Assembly: GCF_017163935.1 (NCBI RefSeq)
Contig: NZ_JABVZR010000002.1
Span: 310,001-374,000 of the forward strand
Direction: 5' to 3'
Origin: Novosphingobium terrae
GTDB taxonomy: Bacteria > Pseudomonadota > Alphaproteobacteria > Sphingomonadales > Sphingomonadaceae
Length of the DNA stretch: 64,000 nt
Part shown: positions 34,470-43,955 of the stretch, one piece after another
Layout: every line of letters begins with the position of its first letter
How positions within the stretch are numbered: the first letter of the stretch is position 1
Made by a program: the position numbers and the translations under genes
The notes under the pieces: generated by a model
What the model saw: the letters and a program-made list of their open reading frames with translations, nothing else
What the model was told of the DNA's origin: nothing
Databases searched by the model: none

Positions 34470-36458
34470 GTGTCCATTGCCTGCCAACTTGCCACATTGT
34501 TGCTGACTTCTTCCGCCGCCGTGCCAGCCGCAGCCGCGGATATGGACAGCACCAGCGACCAGATCATCGTCACCGCCGCCAAGCGCGCGCAGGCCAGTCA
34601 GGATCTGGATGCCGCCGTGGCCGTGGCCGACAAGGATGATTTCGCAAGGCGCGGCTTTCAGGGCGTGGAGCAGATTGACCGCCTGCTGGCCGACATCACG
34701 CTGCGCGCCCGCTCGTCTCAGGCCTATACCAATGTGACGATGCGCGGTCAGGCCTCGCTCGATTACTACAATCCGGCGGCGCAGCTCTATGTCGACGGGC
34801 TGCCTCAGGATCAGGCGCTGTTCTTCCGTCAGGTACCGATCGATCTCGACCGGGTCGAGGTGCTCTATGGCCCGCAGGGCACGCTGTATGGGCGCGGCGC
34901 GCTGGGCGGGGTCATCAATGTCGTTACGCGCAGGCCCGACGATCAGCTGCGCGGGCAGGTCGAGGGCAATGTCAGCTCGCTGGGCTCTGGCGGTCAGGCG
35001 CTGGTCAATCTGCCGCTGGTCAAGGATGCGCTTTACGCTGATGTCAGTGTGGGCGCGCGGCACCAGAAGGGGCAGATGACCGATATGGTCACCGGCCAGC
35101 GCGTGGGCGATACCAACAGCGAAAACATTCGCGCCCGCCTGCGCTATGCCCCCAAGGGCGGCCCGCTGGACATCATGGCCTCCTACAGCCACGCCCGCAT
35201 GGCCTCCACCGAGGAGTATTTCGTGCCCGAGGCCTATCGAGCTCAGCGGCTCGCGCTCGACATGCCCTCGCATTACCGGCTGTTGAGCGACAGTTTCGGG
35301 CTGACCGCGCATCTCGATCTGGGCTTTGCCACGGTCAGCTCGCTTACCGCCTATCAGGATCGCACCTACGACCGCACGATCTATGGCTATTACGCCCCGG
35401 AAACCCAGCGCAGCTTCAGTCAGGAGCTGCGCCTTGTCTCGCCCGCGCGAGAAGGTGCAAAGATAGATTATGTCGCGGGCCTCTATCTGGAGGATCTGCG
35501 CTTTTCCTATCGCATGCCGGTCATGACGCTGGGCAACCATCAGACCATCCGCACGCTGGCCGCCTTTGGCGAGCTGACCTGGCATGCAACAGACCGCCTG
35601 TCGATCACGCCTGGCCTGCGTGTCTCCAATGAGCGCACGCAGGCGCAGGCCGATTATGCCAGTGTCAGCTATGGCAACCGTGTCGATGCCACCCGCGTGC
35701 TGCCCAAGCTGGCGCTGGGCTATCGGCTGGACGGGAACACGCGGCTCTATGCCGTGGCCAGCACCGGCTTCAAGGCGGGGGGATTCACCCGCGCCGCCGT
35801 GCCCACCACGCTGGCCTATGCCTACAAGCCGCAATACACCCGCAACATCGAGGTCGGGCTGAAGGGCAACACCGAAGATCACCGCGTGGATTACAGCCTC
35901 TCGGCCTATTACATCGTCAACACCGGCTTCCAGCTGCCGGTCGGCACGGTGGCGGTGCAATATCTGGAGAATGTCGGCACGGCCAGAAGCCGGGGCGTCG
36001 ATCTCAATTTGCGGCTGCGCCCGGTCGATCCCTTCACCATCAGCCTGTCGGGATCGCTCAACCGCAGCTGGTTCAGCCGCTACGACAATGCGCTGACACC
36101 CGGCCTCGACCTGACCGGCCACAAAGTGCCCTATGCGCCCTCCGCGCAGCTCAACGCCAACATCGATTATCGCATCTCCCTGCCCGGATCGCTGGGCACG
36201 CTGAGCCCCCATGCCGGGGTCAGCCACAATGGCCGTATCTGGTTTACCGAGGCCAATGCGGTGGGTCAGGGCCCCTATACGCTGGTCGATGCGGGCCTGT
36301 CGTGGCGGCTGAACGAGCGGCTGGGGATCGACCTCTATGGCGACAATCTGACCGACAAGACCTATGCCACCTATGGTTTCGACACAGGCGGCGCGGGTCT
36401 GGCCTATCAGCTGGGCCGAGGGCGCGAATTCGGACTGCGGCTGCGCGCCGGGCTGTGA
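34470..36458 (+). CDS. TonB-dependent receptor (siderophore type)
   Basis: A 662-residue outer-membrane receptor. GTG 34470 is chosen: GGAG lies about 9 bp upstream and it yields a clean signal peptide ending in AAAAD. The TonB box is DQIIVTAAKR. The plug carries VEVLYGPQGTLYGRGALGGVINVVTR in adjoining blocks, and the barrel ends FGLRLRAGL. It lacks an STN domain. The stop overlaps the next start (GTGA). With PepSY and methyltransferase genes behind it and PchR-like control, a metallophore is the likely ligand. Confidence 0.92.
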   Translation: MSIACQLATLLLTSSAAVPAAAADMDSTSDQIIVTAAKRAQASQDLDAAVAVADKDDFARRGFQGVEQIDRLLADITLRARSSQAYTNVTMRGQASLDYYNPAAQLYVDGLPQDQALFFRQVPIDLDRVEVLYGPQGTLYGRGALGGVINVVTRRPDDQLRGQVEGNVSSLGSGGQALVNLPLVKDALYADVSVGARHQKGQMTDMVTGQRVGDTNSENIRARLRYAPKGGPLDIMASYSHARMASTEEYFVPEAYRAQRLALDMPSHYRLLSDSFGLTAHLDLGFATVSSLTAYQDRTYDRTIYGYYAPETQRSFSQELRLVSPAREGAKIDYVAGLYLEDLRFSYRMPVMTLGNHQTIRTLAAFGELTWHATDRLSITPGLRVSNERTQAQADYASVSYGNRVDATRVLPKLALGYRLDGNTRLYAVASTGFKAGGFTRAAVPTTLAYAYKPQYTRNIEVGLKGNTEDHRVDYSLSAYYIVNTGFQLPVGTVAVQYLENVGTARSRGVDLNLRLRPVDPFTISLSGSLNRSWFSRYDNALTPGLDLTGHKVPYAPSAQLNANIDYRISLPGSLGTLSPHAGVSHNGRIWFTEANAVGQGPYTLVDAGLSWRLNERLGIDLYGDNLTDKTYATYGFDTGGAGLAYQLGRGREFGLRLRAGL

Positions 36459-37567
36459 GCGTGGCCGCGATGCCCACACCGGCGCGGCCACGGGCCGGAT
36501 CGCGGGGGTTGCGCCGCTGGTCGGCGGTGCATCGCTGGTCTTCGCTGCCGCCCACCTTGCTCCTCTTCATCCTGTGCCTCACCGGCCTGCCGCTGATCTT
36601 CGAGAGCGAGATCAGCGCCATGCTGGGCGAGGCCCCGGCGCGGGTCGGCGCTTCGCCCGGCACGCTCGACGCAATGATGCAGGCCGCCCGCGCCCTTCAC
36701 CCCGACCGCGTGGTGCAGTTCATCGTCTGGGAGGCTGATGCGCCCGAGGCCATCACCTTTTCCCTCGCCCCCTCGATCACCGCCTATCCCGACCACAACA
36801 TCAATGTCGTCCTGTCGCGCCAGACCGGGCAGGTGATGCCACCCGATGCGGGCGCGGGGCCGATGGAGATGGTGCGTCGCCTGCACACGCAGCTGTTTCT
36901 GGGGCCGGTCGGCGGCATCGTGCTGGGGTTGATCGCGCTGGCTTTCGTGGCCTCGGTGCTGTCGGGCATCGTGCTGTACGCGCCCTTTATGGGGCAGCGG
37001 GCCTATGCCTCGATCCGGCAGTCCGCCGGGCCAAGGCGGCGCCATCTCGACTGGCACAATTTTCTGGGCATCACCCTGGCGATCTGGCTGCTGGTGGTGG
37101 GGGCCACGGGCTGGATCAACGGCTGGGGCAGCCTGATCTTCGAACAGTGGCGCGGGCAGGTGATGGAGCCCGTCACCGCACAAACCCGCATCCCCCCACC
37201 CCGTACCGGGCCCGCCGCCGTGCTTGAGGCCGCTCAGCGCAGCCTACCCGGCACCGAGCCCGCCTTTATCGCCCTGCCCGGTTCGATGATGGCCGATGCC
37301 CGGCATTACGGCGTCTATCTGCGCGGCATGGATGGGTTGCGCAAACGGCAGATGCGGCTGGTGATCGTGGATGCGGCCAGCGGACAGGTCAGCGCCATTC
37401 CGCCCATCCCCTGGTATATCTCCATGCTGATGATGGCCCAGCCGCTGCATTTCGGCGATTATGGCGGGCTGGGGCTCAAACTGCTGTGGGCTCTCCTCGA
37501 CCTGCTGGCGATCCATGTGCTGTGGACGGGATTGCGCCTGTGGTGGGGCAAGCGGGGGCGACCATGA
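36455..37567 (+). CDS. PepSY-domain membrane protein
   Basis: About 370 residues with four transmembrane helices and PepSY-type periplasmic loops. Helix 1 follows HRWSSLPPTLLLFILCLTGLP; helices 2-3 flank LHTQLFLGPVGGIVLG and DWHNFLGITLAIWLLVVGATG; helix 4 is in LLWALLDLLAIHVLWTGLRLW. Such proteins accompany siderophore receptors and are thought to reduce ferric siderophores or aid uptake at the inner membrane. The GTG at 36455 overlaps the receptor stop; ATG 36470 is an alternative. Confidence 0.88.
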   Translation: MSVAAMPTPARPRAGSRGLRRWSAVHRWSSLPPTLLLFILCLTGLPLIFESEISAMLGEAPARVGASPGTLDAMMQAARALHPDRVVQFIVWEADAPEAITFSLAPSITAYPDHNINVVLSRQTGQVMPPDAGAGPMEMVRRLHTQLFLGPVGGIVLGLIALAFVASVLSGIVLYAPFMGQRAYASIRQSAGPRRRHLDWHNFLGITLAIWLLVVGATGWINGWGSLIFEQWRGQVMEPVTAQTRIPPPRTGPAAVLEAAQRSLPGTEPAFIALPGSMMADARHYGVYLRGMDGLRKRQMRLVIVDAASGQVSAIPPIPWYISMLMMAQPLHFGDYGGLGLKLLWALLDLLAIHVLWTGLRLWWGKRGRP

Positions 37568-37734
37568 CAACCAATGTCCAGCCGCCGATCACCGTCGGCC
37601 TGACGATGCTCGCCGGGCTGATCATGGCCCTGATCGGGGACGGGCTGTGGGATGATCTGGGCAATGGGCTGATCGTGCTGGCCCTGATCCGGGCAGGCCG
37701 GTCGTGGTTTGATCGCCAACATGGCGCGCGATGA
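37564..37734 (+). CDS. 56-aa small membrane protein
   Basis: Begins MTTNVQPPITVGLTMLAG and has two short hydrophobic stretches (residues 9-26 and about 34-42), ending in basic RHGAR-like residues. The ATG overlaps the PepSY stop (ATGA), and the next gene begins 18 bp later, so it sits inside a tight operon. No named family was recognised. It may be an accessory subunit of the PepSY protein. Confidence 0.7.
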   Translation: MTTNVQPPITVGLTMLAGLIMALIGDGLWDDLGNGLIVLALIRAGRSWFDRQHGAR

Positions 37735-37752
37735 TGAAAGGACCATACCATC

Positions 37753-38613
37753 ATGAAGCATCCCCTGCCCTCCGTCACCACATCGACCCTGAGCGGGGTG
37801 CCCGAAACCCTGCTGATTACGCTGGCCGCGCGCCTGCTGGCAGGACAGCTCAACCCCGATCTGAAATTTGCCGATCCGGCCGCGCTGGCAGTGGGGAAAG
37901 CGCTGGATTTCGATCCCGCCCGCTTTGCCCATGACCGGGCCAGCATGCGCGGATCGGTGGTGCGCGGCCAATGGTTTGACCGGATGGTGAGGCAATGGCT
38001 GGAGCGGCACAAGGATGGCCTGATCGTCTCGATCGGATCGGGGCTGGATACGCGCGCCAACCGCCTGATGCCTGAGCGGCACGACCTCGGCGGCACCGAT
38101 TGGGTCGATATCGATGCTGCCGAGGTCGTGGCGCTCCGGCAGGCCTGCATCCCCTCACTGCCCAATGTGCAGCTGTTGCCGGGCGATGGCACCAGGGTCA
38201 TGGATTGGGCCGACAAGGTTCCATGGCGCGAAAACCGTCCGGTGATGGTCATCGCCGAGGGGGTCTCAATGTATCTGCAGCCCGATCAGGGGATGCGCTG
38301 GCTGAGCGATCTGGCCGAAACGGCGGCGGCACGACGCTCCGGGCTGACGCTGGCGCTCGACCTTGCCTCGCCCCTGATGGTCAGCCAGTCGCACCGTCAC
38401 CCCAGCGTGTCGCAGACGGGCGCCCGCTTCGCCTGGGGCCTGCGCCGCCCCGAGGAGATCACCCGCGCCATCCCGAGGCTGCGGCTGGTGGAAACCTATG
38501 ATGTTGCCCGCCATTGCGGTCTGGCATCCAGCTGCTTTGCCTTGGCCTACCGGCTGTTGACGCTGGGCAGGCCCGTTTACAGCTGCGCCCGCTTTGTCAC
38601 GCAGATCGAATGA
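37753..38613 (+). CDS. SAM-dependent methyltransferase, LCM (leucine carboxyl methyltransferase-like) family
   Basis: A 286-residue class I methyltransferase. The SAM motif is IVSIGSGLDTRANRL (about residues 91-105), the acidic loop is WVDIDAAEVVALR, and VIAEGVSMYLQP is the LCM/PPM1 signature. Bacterial members O-methylate carboxylates of polyketides and other small molecules (TcmP type). It is the last gene of the receptor-PepSY-small protein operon, an unexpected partner for iron uptake: it may modify the imported ligand. Confidence 0.88.
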   Translation: MKHPLPSVTTSTLSGVPETLLITLAARLLAGQLNPDLKFADPAALAVGKALDFDPARFAHDRASMRGSVVRGQWFDRMVRQWLERHKDGLIVSIGSGLDTRANRLMPERHDLGGTDWVDIDAAEVVALRQACIPSLPNVQLLPGDGTRVMDWADKVPWRENRPVMVIAEGVSMYLQPDQGMRWLSDLAETAAARRSGLTLALDLASPLMVSQSHRHPSVSQTGARFAWGLRRPEEITRAIPRLRLVETYDVARHCGLASSCFALAYRLLTLGRPVYSCARFVTQIE

Positions 38614-38829
38614 TGGCCAATTGGGGCGCAACCACAGCATTGCGCCTCGCATTGGACGATGTTTCCGGGGCCACTGGTATATCAGCGCTTCGCCACTCGC
38701 TGCCAAGCCTGCCCTTCGGCAACCGATATCGGAGCCTTGGAGGCGGTTATGCGTTCACGCGACGTTTGCTTGCCTTGATGTGTCGCTCGGCTCGGTATTC
38801 TGTCTGCTTCCTGTGAGCTCCCGACCAGC

Positions 38830-39395
38830 TCAACCGCGGGAGGCGTGTATGTCTGGCCGATAATCGCGACTCCAGGCAGATAGGCTCGCAGCAGGACCAG
38901 AAACGACCCGCTGGCGGGCCACCGGCAGCGCGGGAAAGTCTGAGACGGCGATGCCCGCGCAACCCAGATAGGCCTGGAAGAAATTGCCCGTGTTCGCCGC
39001 CGGACAGATCCAGTTGCCCATCCGCCGCCCGCTGAATCCGGCGGCCTTGCTCAACGCCCTACCCTCGGCGATGCCAGCGGCGATCTCCTCGGCTTGTGCG
39101 GGGGTAAAGTCGATGGGATCGAAATCGGCGCGGTCCAGCCCCGGCAGGGTGATGCTTTCCAGCATGCACCGGTCGACCGCAGGCGCCGGGTTTCCCAGCA
39201 TCAGCGCATGGGCGGCGACCAGCCAATCCTACCATGGTCCGTGGCGATATCGCCCATCGGAGCAGCCTCGCAGGTGAACCCTGCCCGCATATCGCGCGCG
39301 GCCGCGCGGACCGCACCTGCTGGCTCCGGGCCTTCGGGACCGACGAGCGTGAAGGTTCCGCCATGTTGGCCCGTCGTGCGGCTGGGGAAGACATG
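38830..39395 (-). pseudogene. Remnant of a DUF1254-type protein
   Basis: The minus frame contains WLVAAHALMLGNPAPAVD, an ITLPGLDRADFDPIDFTPAQ block and GNWICPAANTGNFFQAYLG, the order and spacing seen near the C-terminus of DUF1254 envelope proteins. A TAG interrupts just before DWLVAAHA, upstream sequence continues in another frame (GGTFTLVGPEGPE), and the 3' end drifts out of similarity after FPALPVA. It is a broken gene. Confidence 0.5.
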
Positions 39396-39569
39396 GCCGG
39401 GGAGGCTATGGAAAAATAGCTTCTTAGTTAACTTATCTGACGCGCCACTCCTTTACGACACTTTATGACTTCCAAGCGATCGTAAAAGCCTTCCGGTGCC
39501 CGAGCTCGGCTCGGCATTCCCATCGAGCTATGTTAGCCAGATCATTGCCGCATGCGAAAGGACGGGCTG

Positions 39570-39938
39570 ATGCATCAACGAATGACAGCGATCTTGCCTT
39601 GCAATGATCTCGACGCGGCACAGCGTTTTTTTCGAGCGTCTGGGCTTCACTCTCGAGGACGGAAGTCCCGATGAGTATCGGATGCTGAGCGACGGAAATG
39701 GAGGACTATCCACCTTAATCTCGCGGTTGAGGGCTGGCTTATACCGGGGCGAAATCCTTTTGACCTCTACCTCTATCGCGAGGACGTGGACGCTTTAGCC
39801 GCCGCCTTCGCTGGCGAAATCATTGAAAAGGAAGGTGCTGCCGATAAGCCTTGGGGTATGTATGAGTTTGCACTGAATGGCCCGGATGAGACGCTTGTGC
39901 GCGTCGGTTGGCCTAGCCGCCTTCGACGAGACGGCTAA
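39570..39938 (+). pseudogene. VOC (bleomycin-resistance-like) protein with two frameshifts
   Basis: The start MHQRMTAILPCNDLDAAQRFF is in one frame. An extra T in a T7 run (near 39630) shifts it to ERLGFTLEDGSPDEYRMLSDG, and a second shift near 39710 gives LNLAVEGWLIPGRNPFDLYLY and PWGMYEFALNGPDETLVRVGWPS to TAA 39936-39938. Restored, it would be a ~122-residue VOC protein. In its present state it cannot make the full fold. Confidence 0.75.
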
Positions 39939-40070
39939 TTTTGACACCTCAATTCCAAACAGCGGTCGATCTACGGTCGCTGATAAGCCGTCCATTCATC
40001 TCGCGCGGAAAGGCATCCGGCGAACACGGGACGGCTCAGTTCAACTCCAATCTTATAGCTGGGCGCGCCC

Positions 40071-40700
40071 TTAGAACCAACGGCTTCCTTTCGGGCATGG
40101 AAGCCCGTGGCCAGCAGATACGCTCCCCTTTGGCCCGATCCATGCCACTTTGCAGCTTCGCACCGTTGCGGCGGTCTTCTGGAAGGTTATCATGTCGCTT
40201 TGAAGCCGGTTGTGACGGGTCCTCAGGGTCAGTACCGCCTGGGCGGGAGCATCAGCCTGATATCTGGCGGTTACCGTGCGTGTGATTTGGCGCCCCTTGC
40301 GCTCCTCGCAAACGGGTCGCGAAGTACCAAGGAATATGATGGTGGCGACCTGGTGACATGGTGAAGCCGGCGCATCCCCCTCATCAAACCAGTAGCCGTA
40401 GTAAAGATCGATGGCCGCCAGATTGTCGGGTTCATAATTTCTGCTGCTTGATGGATAACCAGCCCCACCACAACGTTTGGGCCGTTCCAGAAAGATGATC
40501 GTGCCGTGATCTGACCCGACCCAATCTTTCGGCAACGGGCAGTAGGTTGCCAATCGCGGAACATGAAAGGTGATACCGTAGTTCGAACTGGCGTAATGCG
40601 CGGGAGCAATATGAGGCAGGTGCCAGATAGGGGATTCCGCCGGAGACAGGTTGGGCATTAACAGCATCATGGCAAGCGTCAGGTGTTTGAAGGCTGCCAT
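40071..40700 (-). CDS. Secreted protein of unknown function
   Basis: A 209-residue chain with a clear signal peptide (hydrophobic residues 7-17, cleavage near AES at about 22). The mature part has several Cys and aromatic residues (SNYGITFHVPRLATYCPL, YYGYWFDEGD), suggesting a disulfide-bonded periplasmic or extracellular protein. I recognise no family. It stands alone in a pseudogene-rich stretch. Confidence 0.6.
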   Translation of the reverse strand: MAAFKHLTLAMMLLMPNLSPAESPIWHLPHIAPAHYASSNYGITFHVPRLATYCPLPKDWVGSDHGTIIFLERPKRCGGAGYPSSSRNYEPDNLAAIDLYYGYWFDEGDAPASPCHQVATIIFLGTSRPVCEERKGRQITRTVTARYQADAPAQAVLTLRTRHNRLQSDMITFQKTAATVRSCKVAWIGPKGSVSAGHGLPCPKGSRWF

Positions 40701-40703
40701 CAG

Positions 40704-40800
40704 TCAAATACTCCCATGCCACGACAGCAGTTCTTGAACCCGGCTGATTGGAAGCCCTTTGCCGACGCGTTCGAGCACGTCGGCCAGCAGCGTCAGTGAT
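40704..40800 (-). mobile_element. IS66-type transposase C-terminal remnant
   Basis: The minus frame ending at TGA 40704-40706 reads LLADVLERVGKGLPISRVQELLSWH, resembling the C-terminus of IS66 TnpC (DVL-R-x...P-xR-x-ELLPW). Only ~30 residues remain, with no inverted repeat visible. It is taken as a scar of a past insertion. Confidence 0.45.
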
Positions 40801-40981
40801 CTCCGGTCCTGTCCAATGCACTCTCCTCACGCAGTGTGAAACGACACTGCATCAGGAAAACTCATCGCGATGAACTGTCATTCAGGCAACACGACCGAGG
40901 CAGGATGCTTGCGGGACTTGAGAAGGCCCTTATTTCAGAACTGCCCAGCCACGCATGCGGGCAGTTTGCCATTCGAGACGA

Positions 40982-41284
40982 CTATCTGCGCCTTCTCGCC
41001 TGTTGGGACTGCAAAGAATGGTCCAACCCAAGGACGTTGACACGAACCAACCCTGGGTCGGACAGGGCACAGTTGAGGTTTGGTCCATCTGAATTGCAGT
41101 TATTGCCGCCACGCAGTTGGCTTATCCAGATCAACCCATTGCTTTGATGTTTAGGGTCGTTCAAGATTCCCGCCATGAGCAGGGACTTAGCTTCCACCAT
41201 AGGACAGGGGTGGATCGGCGATTGAGCGAAGGCTTGATCAGCGGTCGATAAAACCGAAAGCACGCAGAGGATTAGACGCTTCAT
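40982..41284 (-). CDS. Small secreted protein, unknown function
   Basis: A 100-residue frame with signal peptide MKRLILCVLSVLSTADQAFAQ and a short mature part with Cys pairs (PIHPCPMVEA, GGNNCNSDGPNLNCAL). The basic tail SQQARRRR looks like out-of-frame sequence, so the 3' end may be frameshifted. No family was recognised. Confidence 0.45.
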   Translation of the reverse strand: MKRLILCVLSVLSTADQAFAQSPIHPCPMVEAKSLLMAGILNDPKHQSNGLIWISQLRGGNNCNSDGPNLNCALSDPGLVRVNVLGLDHSLQSQQARRRR

Positions 41285-41431
41285 ATCCGATTTCCATGCC
41301 GAGATCTGGAGATTTTCTCACAGATTATATGGAATTTCTATCTCGAAATGCGCTTCCGAACCGGCTTTTCCCGTTGTGTCAAAAATACTGGCAGCAGGCC
41401 AGTCACTCAGGCCGTAGCTGCATCCTGATCA

Positions 41432-42652
41432 TCAATAAAAATTTCGGCGCTTCAATACTATCTTCCGCCCATCGCACAGAGACAGGTGCATCACACTACC
41501 ATCGCGCCCGCGCGGAATGAGCGATTTCGCTGTCATTGCCTGGTCATCAACGGCGCAAATCCGATCTCCATCATGAAGACCGATCGCCTGGGCGGGGGAA
41601 TGTCGCATGACATGCGTAACCTGCCACCCCTGATCCGTCATGTCGCCCTGAATCCCCATGTTCGACACAACAGGCGGGCTGGGGCGACGTGATCGCGGCG
41701 TGAGAAGCAATCGGCCATTTGGGCCGTCTATAAACAGATTGTAGCGTTCGAGCATCTCCATGCCAATTCGCCCGCTTCCACTCCCCCCGATCGCTTTCCC
41801 ATCGATCGTGGTCGGTACATTACCCAAGCGGTTGCCGCCCCATGAAATGCCATTCAGGCGGACATAATCTGTCGTATAGCCACCACCAAAACCAACCGAC
41901 TCCAGATCGGTTACCCGCCAGTGAGGCGCGTCCGCTCCCAAAACAGATCTGTAAATGCTCAAGCTGCCTGAATCGCCCGTGTCGATCATCAAGGGGCCGA
42001 TTGTGCGATGAGAAAGTGAAAGACTTGTCATCAGCCGCTCCTTGTCGCGTGACAACTCTGTCGGGACAGGTCTTGCACGAGAAGGGGAAGATGCTGCCAT
42101 GTGAATCCGTATGCGCACCTGGTCAAAATCAATCTCGGTGACGAAGTGCTGAAGCGCTGCAAATCCGATGATCATGTCAATGCGGCGATTTGGAAGCTGC
42201 GCGTTGATTCCGTCCAGATCCATAACCGAGATGACACCACCTTTCTGCACATAACCACCGAACCTGAGCGATCCCAAAGCCGTTTGCCAAAGGTGCACCT
42301 CGCGTCCACCAAGGCCCGTCGAGTTCTCTACCGCTGATAATGCGGCGCCGTGGCTTTTTGCCCAGGAGGCGCTGATCGCCGTGAAGGGTGTACCCGTGTC
42401 GATGAGGGCAGATATAGACTCGCCGTCGATCCATGCTGGAATAACGATCTGCTGGTCCTCAAGGCCGGTAAAGGGTATCCAGCGCTCCGCCTCCTCAGGA
42501 AAATATGTTCCCTGCGCAGCGTCGCCTTGCGCTTTGACAGGCGATGTTGAAGCATCCCCGGCATGACTTGGGAGAGGGACCGCACACAGGACGATCAAGC
42601 CAATCAGTCTGGCAAGCATATCAACAATATGGTGCAATTTTGGTCCGCCCAT
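41432..42652 (-). CDS. Secreted retropepsin-like aspartyl protease with PDZ domain
   Basis: A 406-residue protein. Signal peptide residues 12-31 precede two aspartyl-protease lobes: ALIDTGTPF (DTG 85-87) and LMIDTGDSGS (DTG 224-226). A C-terminal PDZ-like segment follows (RHSPAQAIGLHDGDRICAVDD, roughly 325-400). Both catalytic Asp motifs are intact, so a single chain could fold as an active pepsin-like enzyme in the periplasm. ATG 42652 has GAGGG 11 bp upstream. A second, degenerate paralog lies at 49467-50471. Confidence 0.8.
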   Translation of the reverse strand: MGGPKLHHIVDMLARLIGLIVLCAVPLPSHAGDASTSPVKAQGDAAQGTYFPEEAERWIPFTGLEDQQIVIPAWIDGESISALIDTGTPFTAISASWAKSHGAALSAVENSTGLGGREVHLWQTALGSLRFGGYVQKGGVISVMDLDGINAQLPNRRIDMIIGFAALQHFVTEIDFDQVRIRIHMAASSPSRARPVPTELSRDKERLMTSLSLSHRTIGPLMIDTGDSGSLSIYRSVLGADAPHWRVTDLESVGFGGGYTTDYVRLNGISWGGNRLGNVPTTIDGKAIGGSGSGRIGMEMLERYNLFIDGPNGRLLLTPRSRRPSPPVVSNMGIQGDMTDQGWQVTHVMRHSPAQAIGLHDGDRICAVDDQAMTAKSLIPRGRDGSVMHLSLCDGRKIVLKRRNFY

Positions 42653-42806
42653 TGAGATTTTCCCTCGGATGATCACACCATTGAGCGCTTCAAATTGCCG
42701 CAGTCGTCCGGAACCAATCAGTATGCGAGATGCTGATGTGAAGCACACCGGTGTTGATCGAGGTCACCTGAGAACGCCTGGTTAAATTTGAAGTCGATCA
42801 TGTCTA

Positions 42807-43955
42807 TCAAGGTGGCGGCGGCGGAGGAGGAAATGGCGCACCTGATGGGTCGCGAGGCCAGTAAGCGCAGTAGGTTTGTAGGCCGTAAATCGTTACGGGA
42901 GCATCTGAGTCTGTCTGAGCAGCAAGCAGAAATGAACAAGGTTGCCCAGGATCATTTCGATCTCCGCGTCTGACAGCTTCCGGTAAACTCTTGAAATGAA
43001 AGCGCGCGTCAGAAATCGCGACGATCGGCGCATCGATCACCCCGATATCGCGCAGGGCAGTGATTTCCGTTGGTTGGCGATGCTGATGCTGAGGTTTGAC
43101 CCAAAGAGCTTTTTCCTCAGTGGCGAAGCCTGGCGAACATTGCGTCAGAACATGGGTTCCTTGCCCCTGGCGCTGGAAGATCAACTCATCGCACCCCAGC
43201 GCCAAGGGAATTCTGGTGGCAAGCGAAGCAGTGCTCATCAATGGAGAGGCCGAGCCATCGATGCTTGGATCATCTGACACACCCCAAAAAGCCCGCAGGA
43301 TACTCAGTCGCCCATCCGCCCCTTTGTGCAACAGGCGCGCCCCATCCGTTGTAGGCAATAAACGAACGAGACCATCCGTAAAAGGCTGCCTGACACCTTT
43401 TATGGGGCGAGCACCAGGAAAGCAGCCACCTATTTCATAGCCCAACAATCTGGACTCACCCTTGACGGCAACCCAGACATTCAGGCCGACATAGCCCGGC
43501 TCGCCCGACCAACCGGCAAAACTCATCTGCCACGGTGGCCCTGGCAAGTCACGAATTGTCGTGGCGACCGGCTGCGCGGGTGCAGCGCGGGCTTCATCCG
43601 TGGAGGAAGGGACGCGAAGCCAATAGCCTCGATCTGTCGCCGCAACGATCGAACCGTTCTGCGTCAAGGTCAGTCCGATGACGCGCCCGATATGGGTGCC
43701 CGGAGGTGGCGTTACGGCTATGGCCCAGCCCAAGTTCAACAGAGCAGGTGCCTGAGGCAATGATGCAACGGTGCGGGTGAGCGGAATTGTCTCGGCTGGC
43801 TGTACGCGGCAGTCCGCGACCATTCTTGCAACAACCGCTGGCGGCGGGGGCGGCGGTGGGACCGCCCACGTCGTGGGGGGCGCAGATGATACCAGCAGGC
43901 TCAGCACAACAGATCGTTGCAGAAAGTTGGAGTAGATCTTCACTGGAGGGATCAT
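42807..43955 (-). CDS. Secreted protein with proline tracts at both ends
   Basis: A 382-residue chain with a signal peptide ending near TTWA, seven prolines at the mature N-terminus (about residues 33-39) and another Pro run at the very C-terminus. The core (GRVIGLTLTQNGSIVAATDRG) weakly resembles the esterase-like phytase beta-propeller family, where a GL...SDRG stretch recurs. Cys residues are even in number and probably paired. Function is unknown; the phytase link is tentative. Confidence 0.6.
   Translation of the reverse strand: MIPPVKIYSNFLQRSVVLSLLVSSAPPTTWAVPPPPPPPAVVARMVADCRVQPAETIPLTRTVASLPQAPALLNLGWAIAVTPPPGTHIGRVIGLTLTQNGSIVAATDRGYWLRVPSSTDEARAAPAQPVATTIRDLPGPPWQMSFAGWSGEPGYVGLNVWVAVKGESRLLGYEIGGCFPGARPIKGVRQPFTDGLVRLLPTTDGARLLHKGADGRLSILRAFWGVSDDPSIDGSASPLMSTASLATRIPLALGCDELIFQRQGQGTHVLTQCSPGFATEEKALWVKPQHQHRQPTEITALRDIGVIDAPIVAISDARFHFKSLPEAVRRGDRNDPGQPCSFLLAAQTDSDAPVTIYGLQTYCAYWPRDPSGAPFPPPPPPP

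Noticed and set aside
34296..36491. 731-codon open frame antisense to the TonB receptor
   Set aside because: It mirrors the receptor's GC-rich codons and lacks domains, signal and a ribosome site; long antisense frames are expected at this GC content.
38614..38829. Short frames after the methyltransferase considered as an IS tail
   Set aside because: No transposase signature could be aligned; too short to support.
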